32,759 nt of DNA, taken from the NCBI GenBank assembly GCA_934525065.1, contig CAKSYX010000020.1:1-32759 (forward strand), given 5' to 3'. Numbering within the stretch: the stretch's first letter is position 1; each line of letters begins with the position of its first letter. Shown here one piece after another: positions 1 through 8,100 of this stretch. Source of the stretch: an uncultured Eubacteriales bacterium. Lineage in GTDB: Bacteria > Bacillota > Clostridia > Oscillospirales > Acutalibacteraceae. The position numbers and the translations under genes were made by a program. The notes below the pieces were generated by a model, which was not told the origin of the DNA, made no database searches, and saw nothing but the letters and a program-made list of their open reading frames with translations.

Positions 1-483
1 AGGATGATGACAATCTGTCAAAAAGGCTACGATGTTCTTGTCGGAGATTGTTACGGTGTCGATGCTTCTGTTCAGAGATTTTATTCCAACTTGGGATATA
101 ATAATGTCACTGTTTTCGCAAGCAACGGCAAGGCTCGAAATAACATTGGCGGCTGGAATATTCGCAATGTTGCCGTTCCCTCGTACATTCACGGTTTTGA
201 TTTCTATAAGCAGAAAGACATTGCCATGACAAATGAGGCTGATTACGGCTTTATGATTTGGGATGGTGAGAGTCGCGGTACGCTGAATAACACCATCAAT
301 TTGATTATGCAGCACAAAAATGTGTTAATGTATCTCACTACTATTAACCGGATGTTGGTTATTAAAACGCTGAACGACCTGAACAAAGTTATTAGTTTGT
401 GTACTCCAAAAACGCAAGTCACGTATTCCAAGCTTTTAAACGAAAATGGCATCAGTATAATATCTGCGCGCACTCTTGTATAA
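1..483 (+). CDS. SLOG/Rossmann-like nucleotide-binding protein, 5' end outside window
   Basis: The frame is open from base 1, so the gene probably starts upstream of the window; the ATGs at 4 and 7 lack a visible ribosome site. The segment VLVGDCYGVDASVQ has the glycine/aspartate pattern (GDxxGxD) typical of SLOG-superfamily Rossmann folds related to DprA and YpsA. A second block, FMIWDGESRGTLNNT, resembles the second phosphate-binding region in which SRGT-like residues contact a nucleotide or nucleotide-sugar. The family's first beta strand is missing, which fits truncation by the window edge. There is no signal peptide or membrane segment, so it is probably cytosolic. Stand-alone SLOG proteins are often of unknown function; some relatives act as sensors in defence systems, but nothing next to this one shows such a role. 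Confidence 0.55.
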   Translation, partial: RMMTICQKGYDVLVGDCYGVDASVQRFYSNLGYNNVTVFASNGKARNNIGGWNIRNVAVPSYIHGFDFYKQKDIAMTNEADYGFMIWDGESRGTLNNTINLIMQHKNVLMYLTTINRMLVIKTLNDLNKVISLCTPKTQVTYSKLLNENGISIISARTLV

Positions 484-491
484 CAATTTAA

Positions 492-527
492 ACGGGCTGA
501 ACATAAAAAGTTCAGCCCGTTTTTTTT
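492..527 (+). terminator. Rho-independent terminator after the SLOG-like gene
   Basis: A perfect 11-bp stem (ACGGGCTGAAC, 492-502, with GTTCAGCCCGT, 510-520) closes a 7-nt loop and is followed by a run of eight T (520-527). It lies 9 bp after the stop codon at 481-483. Confidence 0.93.
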
Positions 528-819
528 ACGCCTTAGTTATAGATAATATCTTTTTGACCAAATCATCGTCACCATATTTTGAAAGATTTACGCTACGATA
601 ATCAGATGCAGACAGTTACTATATATTCTATTATTCGTTTATGCCCAAATGCAGTGATATTTTTTCTTTCAAAAGACTTAATTTTAAGTGGTTGTATGGG
701 ATACATTTTCAAAAAGATGATCGAAGCTTATGAGAGAAACATGAAATAACTCATGTAATTCAAAACTGCACCTTGTCCACTGCAGCGGACAGAGTGCAGT
801 TTTTTTATGATGTTTATTT
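528..819. other. Gene-poor interval between the SLOG-like gene and the pilus operon
   Basis: No convincing gene is visible. Two weak items are present. On the minus strand, 533-615 is an open stretch of about 26 codons bounded by stops, reading like a protein C-terminus (contains SKYGDDDLVKKIL), perhaps a decayed gene. On the plus strand, 696-749 is a 17-codon ORF (starts MGYIFKKMIE) that ends just before the hairpin at 762-807; its ribosome site is poor. Confidence 0.5.
762..807. terminator. Bidirectional terminator at the 3' end of the pilus operon
   Basis: AAAACTGCAC (762-771) pairs with GTGCAGTTTT (794-803), with an inner TGTCC/GGACA stem. On the plus strand the T run is 800-806. On the minus strand it lies 17 bp after the stop of the last pilus gene and has a short four-T tail, so it probably ends the pilus transcript. 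Confidence 0.75.
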
Positions 820-1440
820 TCAGCAGTTTACAAGCTTACAGCGAACGGTTATTCTGTATTCTCCGCCGAAGGTGCAGGTAAAAAGTGTGAGATCCCAATC
901 CCCGCTTTTCATTTCGTCAACCTGCTCGGGCAGCAAAATTTCTGTCTCAACAACCTCATAGTTAAATCTGTTGCAGCTCATGTCTGTAAAGCTGACGCTG
1001 TCACCTTGCTGAAGCTCTCTGAGATAGGCAAAATGGCTGCGGTAATTGTGAGCAGCAATAATCAGATTATTAAGATAAACCGACCCGATGTATCTGCATG
1101 GAGAAACGGTCAGGTTATCATAACTCCACTTGTTCAAAACCGGAAGCTTCAAATTAAGAGCCGGTACACGCAAAACACCGATATAATCCATTCCGTTGAT
1201 TTTTTTTACCGGCATTTTCATGTCGGGATTCAAAATATACTCCGGAGTTTCGTTTGAGTTTGCAGTATTATCTTTTGATTCATCCTGCGACTCAATCAAT
1301 TCAATCAGCTCAGCCACAGCCGAAAGCGAAAGCTTTTCGGCCCGATTTTCTTCAAAAAGAATACACCCGGTTAAAACAAGAGCCGCCGCCAAAAGCAGCA
1401 GCCCCAAAATTATAAACAAATTAGTCTTATACTTTTTCAT
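820..1440 (-). CDS. Sortase, second enzyme of the pilus locus
   Basis: A 206-residue sortase with an N-terminal membrane anchor (residues about 7-27) and an extracellular catalytic domain. The catalytic triad is readable: His131 in IIAAHNYRSHF, Cys189 in TLFTCTFGG, and an Arg in YRITVRC (R196 or R200). Sortases cut a sorting signal between Thr and Gly and transfer the protein to an amine: lipid II (wall anchoring) or a pilin lysine (polymerisation). The locus has a separate class C enzyme, so this last gene is the better candidate for wall anchoring or for the IPRTG protein; that assignment is inference. Its start overlaps the stop of the basal pilin gene by 14 bp, indicating translational coupling. 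The short sequence and the absence of a C-terminal membrane segment separate it from the class C sortase upstream. Confidence 0.85.
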   Translation of the reverse strand: MKKYKTNLFIILGLLLLAAALVLTGCILFEENRAEKLSLSAVAELIELIESQDESKDNTANSNETPEYILNPDMKMPVKKINGMDYIGVLRVPALNLKLPVLNKWSYDNLTVSPCRYIGSVYLNNLIIAAHNYRSHFAYLRELQQGDSVSFTDMSCNRFNYEVVETEILLPEQVDEMKSGDWDLTLFTCTFGGEYRITVRCKLVNC

Positions 1441-2668
1441 TCTGATTTCTCTTCTTTAAAAGTATTCCAATCAGCAAAAGAAACAATCCGCAGGCTGTCA
1501 GCATAATAACAGGCCACCAAGGCATTCCCGTTCGCGGAATCGTATGACTCTTATAGCTGTTCGTCAGCACAAACGTATATCCGTTAAGCTCCGTTTTCGG
1601 AATATATCCCGGAACAGTCCGTTCATTTATCGACCAGGTGATATACTCGCCATTTTTGTCAAAGCGGTCGAGTTCTTTCCATACATAGCTCCATCCGGTA
1701 CTCTCCGAAAGCCGGGCAGTGTCATACACTCTGCCATTCCTCAAAAGGTCAACCATAACAACAGTCGGCCGTTTATTCTCGTAGCCTTCGTCATCCCAAA
1801 GCTTCTTTACGCCGCGTGCTGTTGTTTTGTCTTCAGGATTTTCATTCGGGCTATATTTGTTTTCAATTGTCACCGTTTTTCCGCTGTTTGAAACCGATAC
1901 GGCGTAATCCTCAACGGTTCGTTCAACAACATCCCATTCGATTGCAGATCCGGCCTCATCATAAACCGGAAGCTCGTTCCACTTATACTGCCAGTTGTTG
2001 TCTGAATTAAGGTTGACAGTGTCATAAACTGAATCATTTTCAAGAAGATCGACAACAACTTTTTTCGGTCTGTCAATGCCCTTGTCATTTTTCCAAAATT
2101 TAATGACACTTCTCTCGGTAACATCGTTTTCTGCTTCGTTTTTGCTGAATTTTATATTTATAGTCACATTTTCGGAATATGAACCGTCTTTTTCGTTATA
2201 GCTCGGCAGAGTAACAAGAACAGGTTCACAGGTATAAACACAGCCGTCTTTTTCGGTCTGTTTGCCGATCACAAGATAAAGCCCGCTTTTTAAAGCTTTC
2301 TTTCCGGTAGGAAAAGTCAGAATTCCTTCATCATCGGTGACGGCGGAATCATACGGTTTCGGTGTGTCTCGCCTGACAAAGCCTTTAAGTGTGTGCGCGG
2401 CTGATTTCAGCCCCTCGTAATCGGCACCGCTGATATCGACAGGATAATTCTTAAAGTCATCAGTGAAAACAGGGTTGCCTTCACCGTCAAAACGCGCAAC
2501 GAAATAAAGCTCAAAGTCAACGTCTGAAATTGCGTTCCCTCTGTCTCTGTATTCAATTGAGAGTGTCAGTTCACCGTTCTTCTGTGCGCCGACAGCCGCA
2601 ACACAAAAAGAAGCCACTAAAACAATGCACAACAGCACTGCAGAAATCTGTTTAAGCCTGCTTTTCAC
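1427..2668 (-). CDS. Cna-B domain basal/minor pilin with IPRTG sorting signal
   Basis: A 413-residue surface protein. It has a signal peptide (KSRLKQISAVLL onward, cleavage near VGA), an N-terminal region with a beta-sandwich look (about 35-170), and two tandem Cna-B repeats that begin at IKFWKNDKG and KKLWDDEG. Each repeat holds a Glu-rich segment (WDVVERTV, WSINERTV) where Cna-B folds place the Glu that promotes a Lys-Asn isopeptide bond. The C-terminus is a sorting signal, IPRTG (377-381), followed by a hydrophobic helix and KKRNQ; IPRTG departs from LPXTG in its first residue. The GTG at 2668 is preferred to the upstream TTG because AGAGGTG sits 6 nt before it. The gene overlaps the class C sortase by 17 bp. 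Position late in the operon, next to a sortase, fits a basal anchoring subunit. Confidence 0.85.
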   Translation of the reverse strand: MKSRLKQISAVLLCIVLVASFCVAAVGAQKNGELTLSIEYRDRGNAISDVDFELYFVARFDGEGNPVFTDDFKNYPVDISGADYEGLKSAAHTLKGFVRRDTPKPYDSAVTDDEGILTFPTGKKALKSGLYLVIGKQTEKDGCVYTCEPVLVTLPSYNEKDGSYSENVTINIKFSKNEAENDVTERSVIKFWKNDKGIDRPKKVVVDLLENDSVYDTVNLNSDNNWQYKWNELPVYDEAGSAIEWDVVERTVEDYAVSVSNSGKTVTIENKYSPNENPEDKTTARGVKKLWDDEGYENKRPTVVMVDLLRNGRVYDTARLSESTGWSYVWKELDRFDKNGEYITWSINERTVPGYIPKTELNGYTFVLTNSYKSHTIPRTGMPWWPVIMLTACGLFLLLIGILLKKRNQNEKV

Positions 2669-3497
2669 TGTTTTCACCTCTTTTTTTCTTTTTAGTGTCA
2701 AATGTAAATACGATAATTACCAAAGCCGAAAGAATCGGAAAAGCCACTATCGGAGCAACGACCAAAGGCTCGATCCGTATTGCATCCGACGTAACTCTGA
2801 CAGATGTACTGTTGACGGTTTCGATTCTGTGTCCGCGTACAAGGAGTCTGTGAGAATTGATTCCGTATGGCGTACACGTCACGAGGGTGCATAAATCCTT
2901 TCCTTTTTCAATTTTCAGAGATTCGACCTCCTGAGGCTCGACAATAAGAATTTGATCCACCTCATAGGTCAAAGCTTCATTAAGCACACGAATAACAAAT
3001 GTATCACCCGCAACCAGCTTGTCAAGATTTGTGAACAGCTTGGCACTCGGCAGTCCCCTGTGGCCGGAAAGAACACAATGTGTGCTTTCTCCGCCAACGG
3101 GAAGCGAGGACCAGTTAAGATGTCCGACGGCGATTTGAAGAATGGATTCATCTGTTCCGTGATATATCGGAAGCGAAACCTTAATATTTGGAATTTCAAT
3201 GTACCCCATGATTCCGTTTTCTCCGATGTCGAGAAGCTCGCTATATCGGCTTTTGAGCTCCGGCGAAAGAGCAAAGCCTACGTTTTTTTCAAAAAGAAGC
3301 CGGTTATACTCTCGCGTGTCCGTCAGAATCTGTTGATATGTTTCTTCATTCAGGCCACGAATATTCTCGTCATATGCAGCAACGGCTCTTGATGAATGCA
3401 ATGAGTTCAAATAGTCACTCACGGTAGGATACAAAAGCAAGGACAGTCCTGCCAAAAAGAAAACAGTCAATAGAATTGTTGATATTTTGTTCTTCAT
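2652..3497 (-). CDS. Class C (pilus-polymerising) sortase
   Basis: A 281-residue membrane sortase with an N-terminal helix (about 5-25) and a C-terminal helix near VVAPIVAFPILSALVII followed by KKKKR; this double anchoring is typical of class C enzymes. Active-site residues are His146 (LSGHRGL), Cys208 (TLVTCTPYG) and Arg217 (NSHRLLVRG). The TLVTCTPYG-N-HRLLVRG block is the class C signature. It would join the LPXTG threonine of one pilin to a lysine of the next. Oddity: I see no DP(F/W/Y) lid motif in the region before residue 95, where many class C sortases carry it (the segment reads FALSPELKSRY). Start choice: the ATG at 3497 is the usual codon, with AAGGAG rather far upstream (about 13 nt); a TTG at 3506 is the alternative. 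It follows the major pilin gene directly. Confidence 0.9.
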   Translation of the reverse strand: MKNKISTILLTVFFLAGLSLLLYPTVSDYLNSLHSSRAVAAYDENIRGLNEETYQQILTDTREYNRLLFEKNVGFALSPELKSRYSELLDIGENGIMGYIEIPNIKVSLPIYHGTDESILQIAVGHLNWSSLPVGGESTHCVLSGHRGLPSAKLFTNLDKLVAGDTFVIRVLNEALTYEVDQILIVEPQEVESLKIEKGKDLCTLVTCTPYGINSHRLLVRGHRIETVNSTSVRVTSDAIRIEPLVVAPIVAFPILSALVIIVFTFDTKKKKRGENSEKQA

Positions 3498-3523
3498 TTT
3501 TCGCAAAACTCTCCTTGCTGCTG

Positions 3524-3557
3524 TATGCAGACGGAGAGATACCTCTCCGTCTGCATA
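3524..3557 (-). promoter_or_regulatory. 15-bp hairpin between major pilin and class C sortase genes
   Basis: TATGCAGACGGAGAG (3524-3538) and CTCTCCGTCTGCATA (3543-3557) are perfect reverse complements around a 4-nt loop. It begins 10 bp after the pilin stop codon. On the transcribed minus strand no U run follows, so it is not a standard terminator. It is more likely an mRNA 3'-end stabiliser or partial attenuator. The sortase ribosome site (AAGGAG) lies just downstream. Confidence 0.85.
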
Positions 3558-3567
3558 AGGTCAATTA

Positions 3568-5100
3568 TCAGTCAGCCGCCTTGCTCATACGTTTCTTTGT
3601 TATGAGAAGGACTCCCGCGGCAACAACAAGGATGGCGCCAACAATATAGAAAATCGTGGTGCCAATGCCGCCGGTTGAGGGAAGCTCTGAGCCTGCATTG
3701 TTGACAATGTCAGCCTGAAGGCCGTTTGCAGCCGTGTCATCAACAGTTGCGCTAACGTTTTTAACTGTCGCACCGGCATCAGTGTATTCTGCGTTTATTA
3801 CGAATTTAACAGGAACTTTAAGACTGTTATAGCCTTCCGGAGTCTTTGTTTCATAGAGATAATATGTTACTCCGGCGTCAAGGCCGTTGATTACAGCGTT
3901 ACCGGCATCGATTACATAAACGATGTCAGTATCGTCTGCTTTTGCAACACGGTATCCGCCGTCAATTTTAACCAAACCGATGAGATCAGCTGTTACAGCG
4001 GGAACACCGTTTTCGTCACAGCTAAGATCTTCTACTTTGATTTCGCCATTCCTTGAAAGAACGAACTTTGCGCCGATAAGAGGCTGCTTCTGACCATCAA
4101 CCTTATTGACAGTCATTTTATATGTCCATTCATAAACCTTTTTCTTGGTGGTCTCACCGGTTTCAACATTATTGTTGGGGTTGTTGCTGTATACAAGATA
4201 AGCGGTGTTGTTCTCAGAATCAACATCATACACCTTAGCTCTATCATTAATCACACCGGTGTAATAGGTATAAAGCACGTCGCCTGCTTTAATCTTGCCG
4301 TCTTCAACAGCCTTAAGGATATTAACAGTAATCGAGAAGGTGTTTCCGGTTGAAGAAACAGTGTAATAGGCAGCGTCAAGAGCATCTCTATCATTTACTT
4401 TAATGGTAACATCAGCAGCGGATTTTACATTTGAAGTAAGACCGTCTGACATAGTATCGTGAATGATATAATCGTACTTGGTATACTCTTTAGTATCGGG
4501 AACAGTGGTGATAATGCGGAATTCAACGATATCACCGATCTGACCGTCACCTACGACATTCCATTCTCCGCCGTTCTTTACCTGCTTGTCAAGAGAGGGC
4601 TTGTCTCCCTTGGGAGTTGCTTCAACATTACCGACAACTTTCATGATGTATGCGGTTTTGAAATCATCAGTATTAGCAAGGGTGTTGTCACTATCCTTAA
4701 CGAGGTAGTAACCGGCTTCAAGACCACTGATAACGTACTTGCCGGCAGCTTGTTCGTTACTTAAATCGGGGGTCTGAAGGTAGGGAGCAACTCTCTTTGC
4801 AAAAGCTTTTGCGTCAGCTTCATTCGTAATCGTTTTGGCAACGTCTGCAGCATCGCCAAGAGCAGATTTTCCGGCGTCGGTAATACCGTTACCCCAGACG
4901 ATGTTTGAAAGAACCTTAGTTCCGTCTTCCTTTACAAAAAGGTTACCGGCAAAAATCTGATAAGCTTCATAGGTGTGACCCGGTGCATCGTTTTTGATGG
5001 TGATTGAATAGCTGCCTCCTGCTGCAAAAGCAACCAGACCTGTTGCAAGCACGAGAACCAGTGCAAGAGCAACAGCAAGAATTGATTTTGTTCGTTTCAT
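3568..5100 (-). CDS. Major pilin, SpaH/EbpB-like, LPSTG-anchored
   Basis: A 510-residue backbone pilin. The signal peptide is residues 1 to about 27 (MKRTKSILAVALAL, cleavage near AFAAGG). An N-terminal pilin domain is followed by a lysine-containing junction, EATPKGDKPSLDKQV (lysines 164, 167 and 172), in the place where pilins carry the lysine used for polymerisation. A middle Cna-type domain follows (NVVGDGQIGDIVEFRI). A C-terminal SpaA domain contains the E-box YYLYETKTPEGYN, whose Glu is expected to catalyse an intramolecular isopeptide bond. LPSTG lies at 473-477 before a membrane helix and KKRMSK. The start at 5100 is chosen because AAAGGAG is placed correctly before it, whereas the upstream ATG at 5121 would lie inside the ribosome site. 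It sits between adhesin and sortase genes in the pilus operon. Confidence 0.92.
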   Translation of the reverse strand: MKRTKSILAVALALVLVLATGLVAFAAGGSYSITIKNDAPGHTYEAYQIFAGNLFVKEDGTKVLSNIVWGNGITDAGKSALGDAADVAKTITNEADAKAFAKRVAPYLQTPDLSNEQAAGKYVISGLEAGYYLVKDSDNTLANTDDFKTAYIMKVVGNVEATPKGDKPSLDKQVKNGGEWNVVGDGQIGDIVEFRIITTVPDTKEYTKYDYIIHDTMSDGLTSNVKSAADVTIKVNDRDALDAAYYTVSSTGNTFSITVNILKAVEDGKIKAGDVLYTYYTGVINDRAKVYDVDSENNTAYLVYSNNPNNNVETGETTKKKVYEWTYKMTVNKVDGQKQPLIGAKFVLSRNGEIKVEDLSCDENGVPAVTADLIGLVKIDGGYRVAKADDTDIVYVIDAGNAVINGLDAGVTYYLYETKTPEGYNSLKVPVKFVINAEYTDAGATVKNVSATVDDTAANGLQADIVNNAGSELPSTGGIGTTIFYIVGAILVVAAGVLLITKKRMSKAAD

Positions 5101-5186
5101 TTTAAAATGAACTCCTTTCATTATTACTTCCTTATTTATTTTGATTCAGCCTTCGGCGTTGCAGATTTTCGCCGATAGAAAGAGAT

Positions 5187-8100
5187 TTAAAATAACCTCC
5201 TTCCTTTTTTTCGCCTCAAGCTGAATTTCAACAAAAGAGCTGCTGCCATTAAAAGCAGACCGCCTATTGTATACCATATTGTTCCGCCGCCGCCTGTTTC
5301 GGGGAGGGAATACTTAACCGCCGTGTTTGTTGCGGTTATCAAAACATTGTCCTGCATCGTAAAGGTCACAGAGCCGTCCTCTTTACTTTCAAGAATCGCT
5401 TCACCTGATGAGTAGGAAGCAACAAAACCGCTTGCGTTAACTTCACGAATAGTGACAACGGCTCCGTGCGGAATTGAGCTTAACGTTTCAGTGCAGCCGT
5501 TGCAAACTTCAAGAGTTTCCGTTCTTGCACTGCCGTCAATGCCATTGAACGAAACCTCAAAGGTAAACGGCTTGCTTGAAGTGTACTCAGAAGCACTGCT
5601 GACGAGCTTCTTGAGACTCAGAGTTCGATAGGCTGTATTTACGCATTTAATCAAAATATCCTCAGTCAATGACTGGATAACGCAGACTGAACCGTCCCCG
5701 ATGAGCGTGTTGCCTTGATAATACTCAACCGAAAAGCCATTTGACGAAGTTTCGGTAACTGTTACCTTTGCGCCGTATGGAATATTTGAAACGGTTACTG
5801 CATTACCGGTGCCCGGCAAAACTTCAATAACCTGAGAGCCTGTTTCTCCGTTTGCTTCCCATGAAACCCTGAAGCTATACCTTTTTCCGCCGGAGATGTC
5901 ATCAGAGTCAAGACTTTTGACCTCCTTTTGAACGGTCAGCGACTTTTTTTGATAGCTGTTCTTAACATTGATAACTGCGCCGGCTGAATCGAGCGCAACA
6001 AGCTCGCTGCTTGAAATAAGAGTCAGCTTGCTGTTTTTATCGATACTGACCTTAATCGGTGAGGAAAGCGGTTCACAGCCGTTCGGTGCAGCAGTCTCGG
6101 TGAGGGTGTAGATTCCCGGCTTCAGTCCGCGAACGGTCAGCATTCCGTTTTCAGAGACAGAAAGCTGCGTGGCACTTTCTGCCGGCACCTGAATATCAGA
6201 AACAGGAATAACATACCACTGCTGAATTTCTTCATAGCTTCCTCCCGTTCTGTCGCTGCGAAGGTCAACCCTTTCCCCTTCCCTTGCCGGGTATACCCAC
6301 TGCTCAACCGAAAGAGCAATGTTGCTTTCGGCGGCATCCATGGGGCGAATACGGTAGGTTCCGTTGTTATTCTTTTCAAAAGCCCACTTTCGGCTTTCTG
6401 TGACGGAACCTTCGGCTGTTGAAACATTGACCGCCGCACCCGCAGTGAGAGAATTATCCTGAAGTTCAAGATAGCCGCCCTGCTTGCACTGAACGGTGTA
6501 ATAACCGTCACTTGTTTTCATAATTTTAAACTTATGTGCATCCAAACCGGTGTTAGCCTGCGTTTCGGCGGTGTAAAGTCCGTTTGAGCCGGTGCTCTTT
6601 CTGCCGAGGGCAAGGCTTGTTGCGTTCACCGGCACAATGTAATACTCCTCACCTGAGGTGATTTTCGCTCCGGCATTGTTTGCGGCAATGTAGCTTCCGC
6701 TGTCCTTTTTAAGGAAATCAATCGAACTTCCGTTTGAGTCGGCAACCGAAAAAGCCGCACCGGTAATCGGTTTTCCGCTTTGGTTAACCTTTTTCAGCAT
6801 GAAGCCCGCCGAGCTGCTGCCTGTGTTGGTGAACAAAACAGAATTGTTAGCGCTCTTCAAAATTGAGCCGCTTACCTCTTTGTTCACAGAGGTAACGCCG
6901 TTGACGGTTGACGTAACAGTATAATTAGCCGGTGTCATCTCGCTTATTTTATACTTGATTCCGAGTGGCAGGTTTTTGATTATAATATACTGTCCGTCTT
7001 TGAGAGTAAATGTGTCTCCGTCGCAGACAATGATTTCGTCACCCGTGGCGGTAGCATCTGCGTTGAACTTTGTGTAAGCGTAGTCGTCAAGAACCGGATT
7101 GTCGTCCTTATCGTAAAAACGGATTCTGAACTTAAACTCATCGGCACCGTTTCCGTCAATAACGGTTTTTCTGACCGTGAGGTCATCCGTTGTTTGTTCA
7201 ATGTTCTTTCCGCTGACATTCGGAAGGGTAAACTGCATATAGCACGAGGAGCCGGAGGCACCACGCTCGGTGTAAAAAATTGTCAGCGTATGCTTTCCGG
7301 CAGTTCCCTTTTTAAGGTAATCCCAAAGGTCAACAATCTCTCCTACAGAAGAATGAACGCCGCCGACATCACAAATCAGCTTGTTGTCAAGGAATACCCA
7401 AAGGTCATCGTCTCCGTAGAAGAAATATTCAAGCGGTCCGACATAGTCGGCAGTTATGTTGAACTCAATGACCGCGTGCATTCCGAAAAACGAGTTGTGC
7501 AAATTGCCGTCATCACTGACGGGGAATGTTCCGCTAAGTGTTGCGACATTCGGAAAATTCGTTCCGTCATTGTCTGCATAGCCAAAAAACGGAACTCCGT
7601 TGTTATATTTTCCGAATTTCGGGTCGGTGCAATTTGTTGCACGGTCAAGCGGCCAAAAATCATTGGTGAATATGTGGGTATATGTTGTTCCGCTCGTCGG
7701 CGACGGATTGAAGAACCCATTGAGATTATTTATGCTTCCGATGCCGTTGACCGTTGCAGATGTGAGCGAATATGTGTCTCCTTGACGCTTAAAGGTAAGG
7801 CTGCTGTTTTCATAGGTAGTTTTTCCCTTAGCACTGCCGTCATTGAAAAGCTTTGGCGTAACTATCCATGGATTGTATACGATTTTTCCGTTTGAAAGGC
7901 TGTCGGCAATGCCGAAGTTGCAGCCTTTATTGTCTATATTTCCGCTGTGCGCATTAAGTGCAAGGCCGTCAAACTTCCAGTGTCCCATTCCTGTTCCACA
8001 GTTTGCGTTGCCGAAGGCAAGAACATCGCAATGACTTCCCCATGTTCGTTGTCCGTTGCGGCTTGTTCCGTAATTTGTGCTTGAATTGATGCCTGCCGTT

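Noticed and set aside
533..615. Minus-strand 26-codon open stretch after a stop (contains SKYGDDDLVKKIL)
   Set aside because: It looks like a gene tail but is too short, has no start or ribosome site, and I recognise no family; listed only as part of the gap description.
7194..7895. Plus-strand ORF of 233 codons inside the adhesin gene
   Set aside because: Shadow frame opposite a strong coding region (fibro-slime domain); no ribosome site or recognisable domain.
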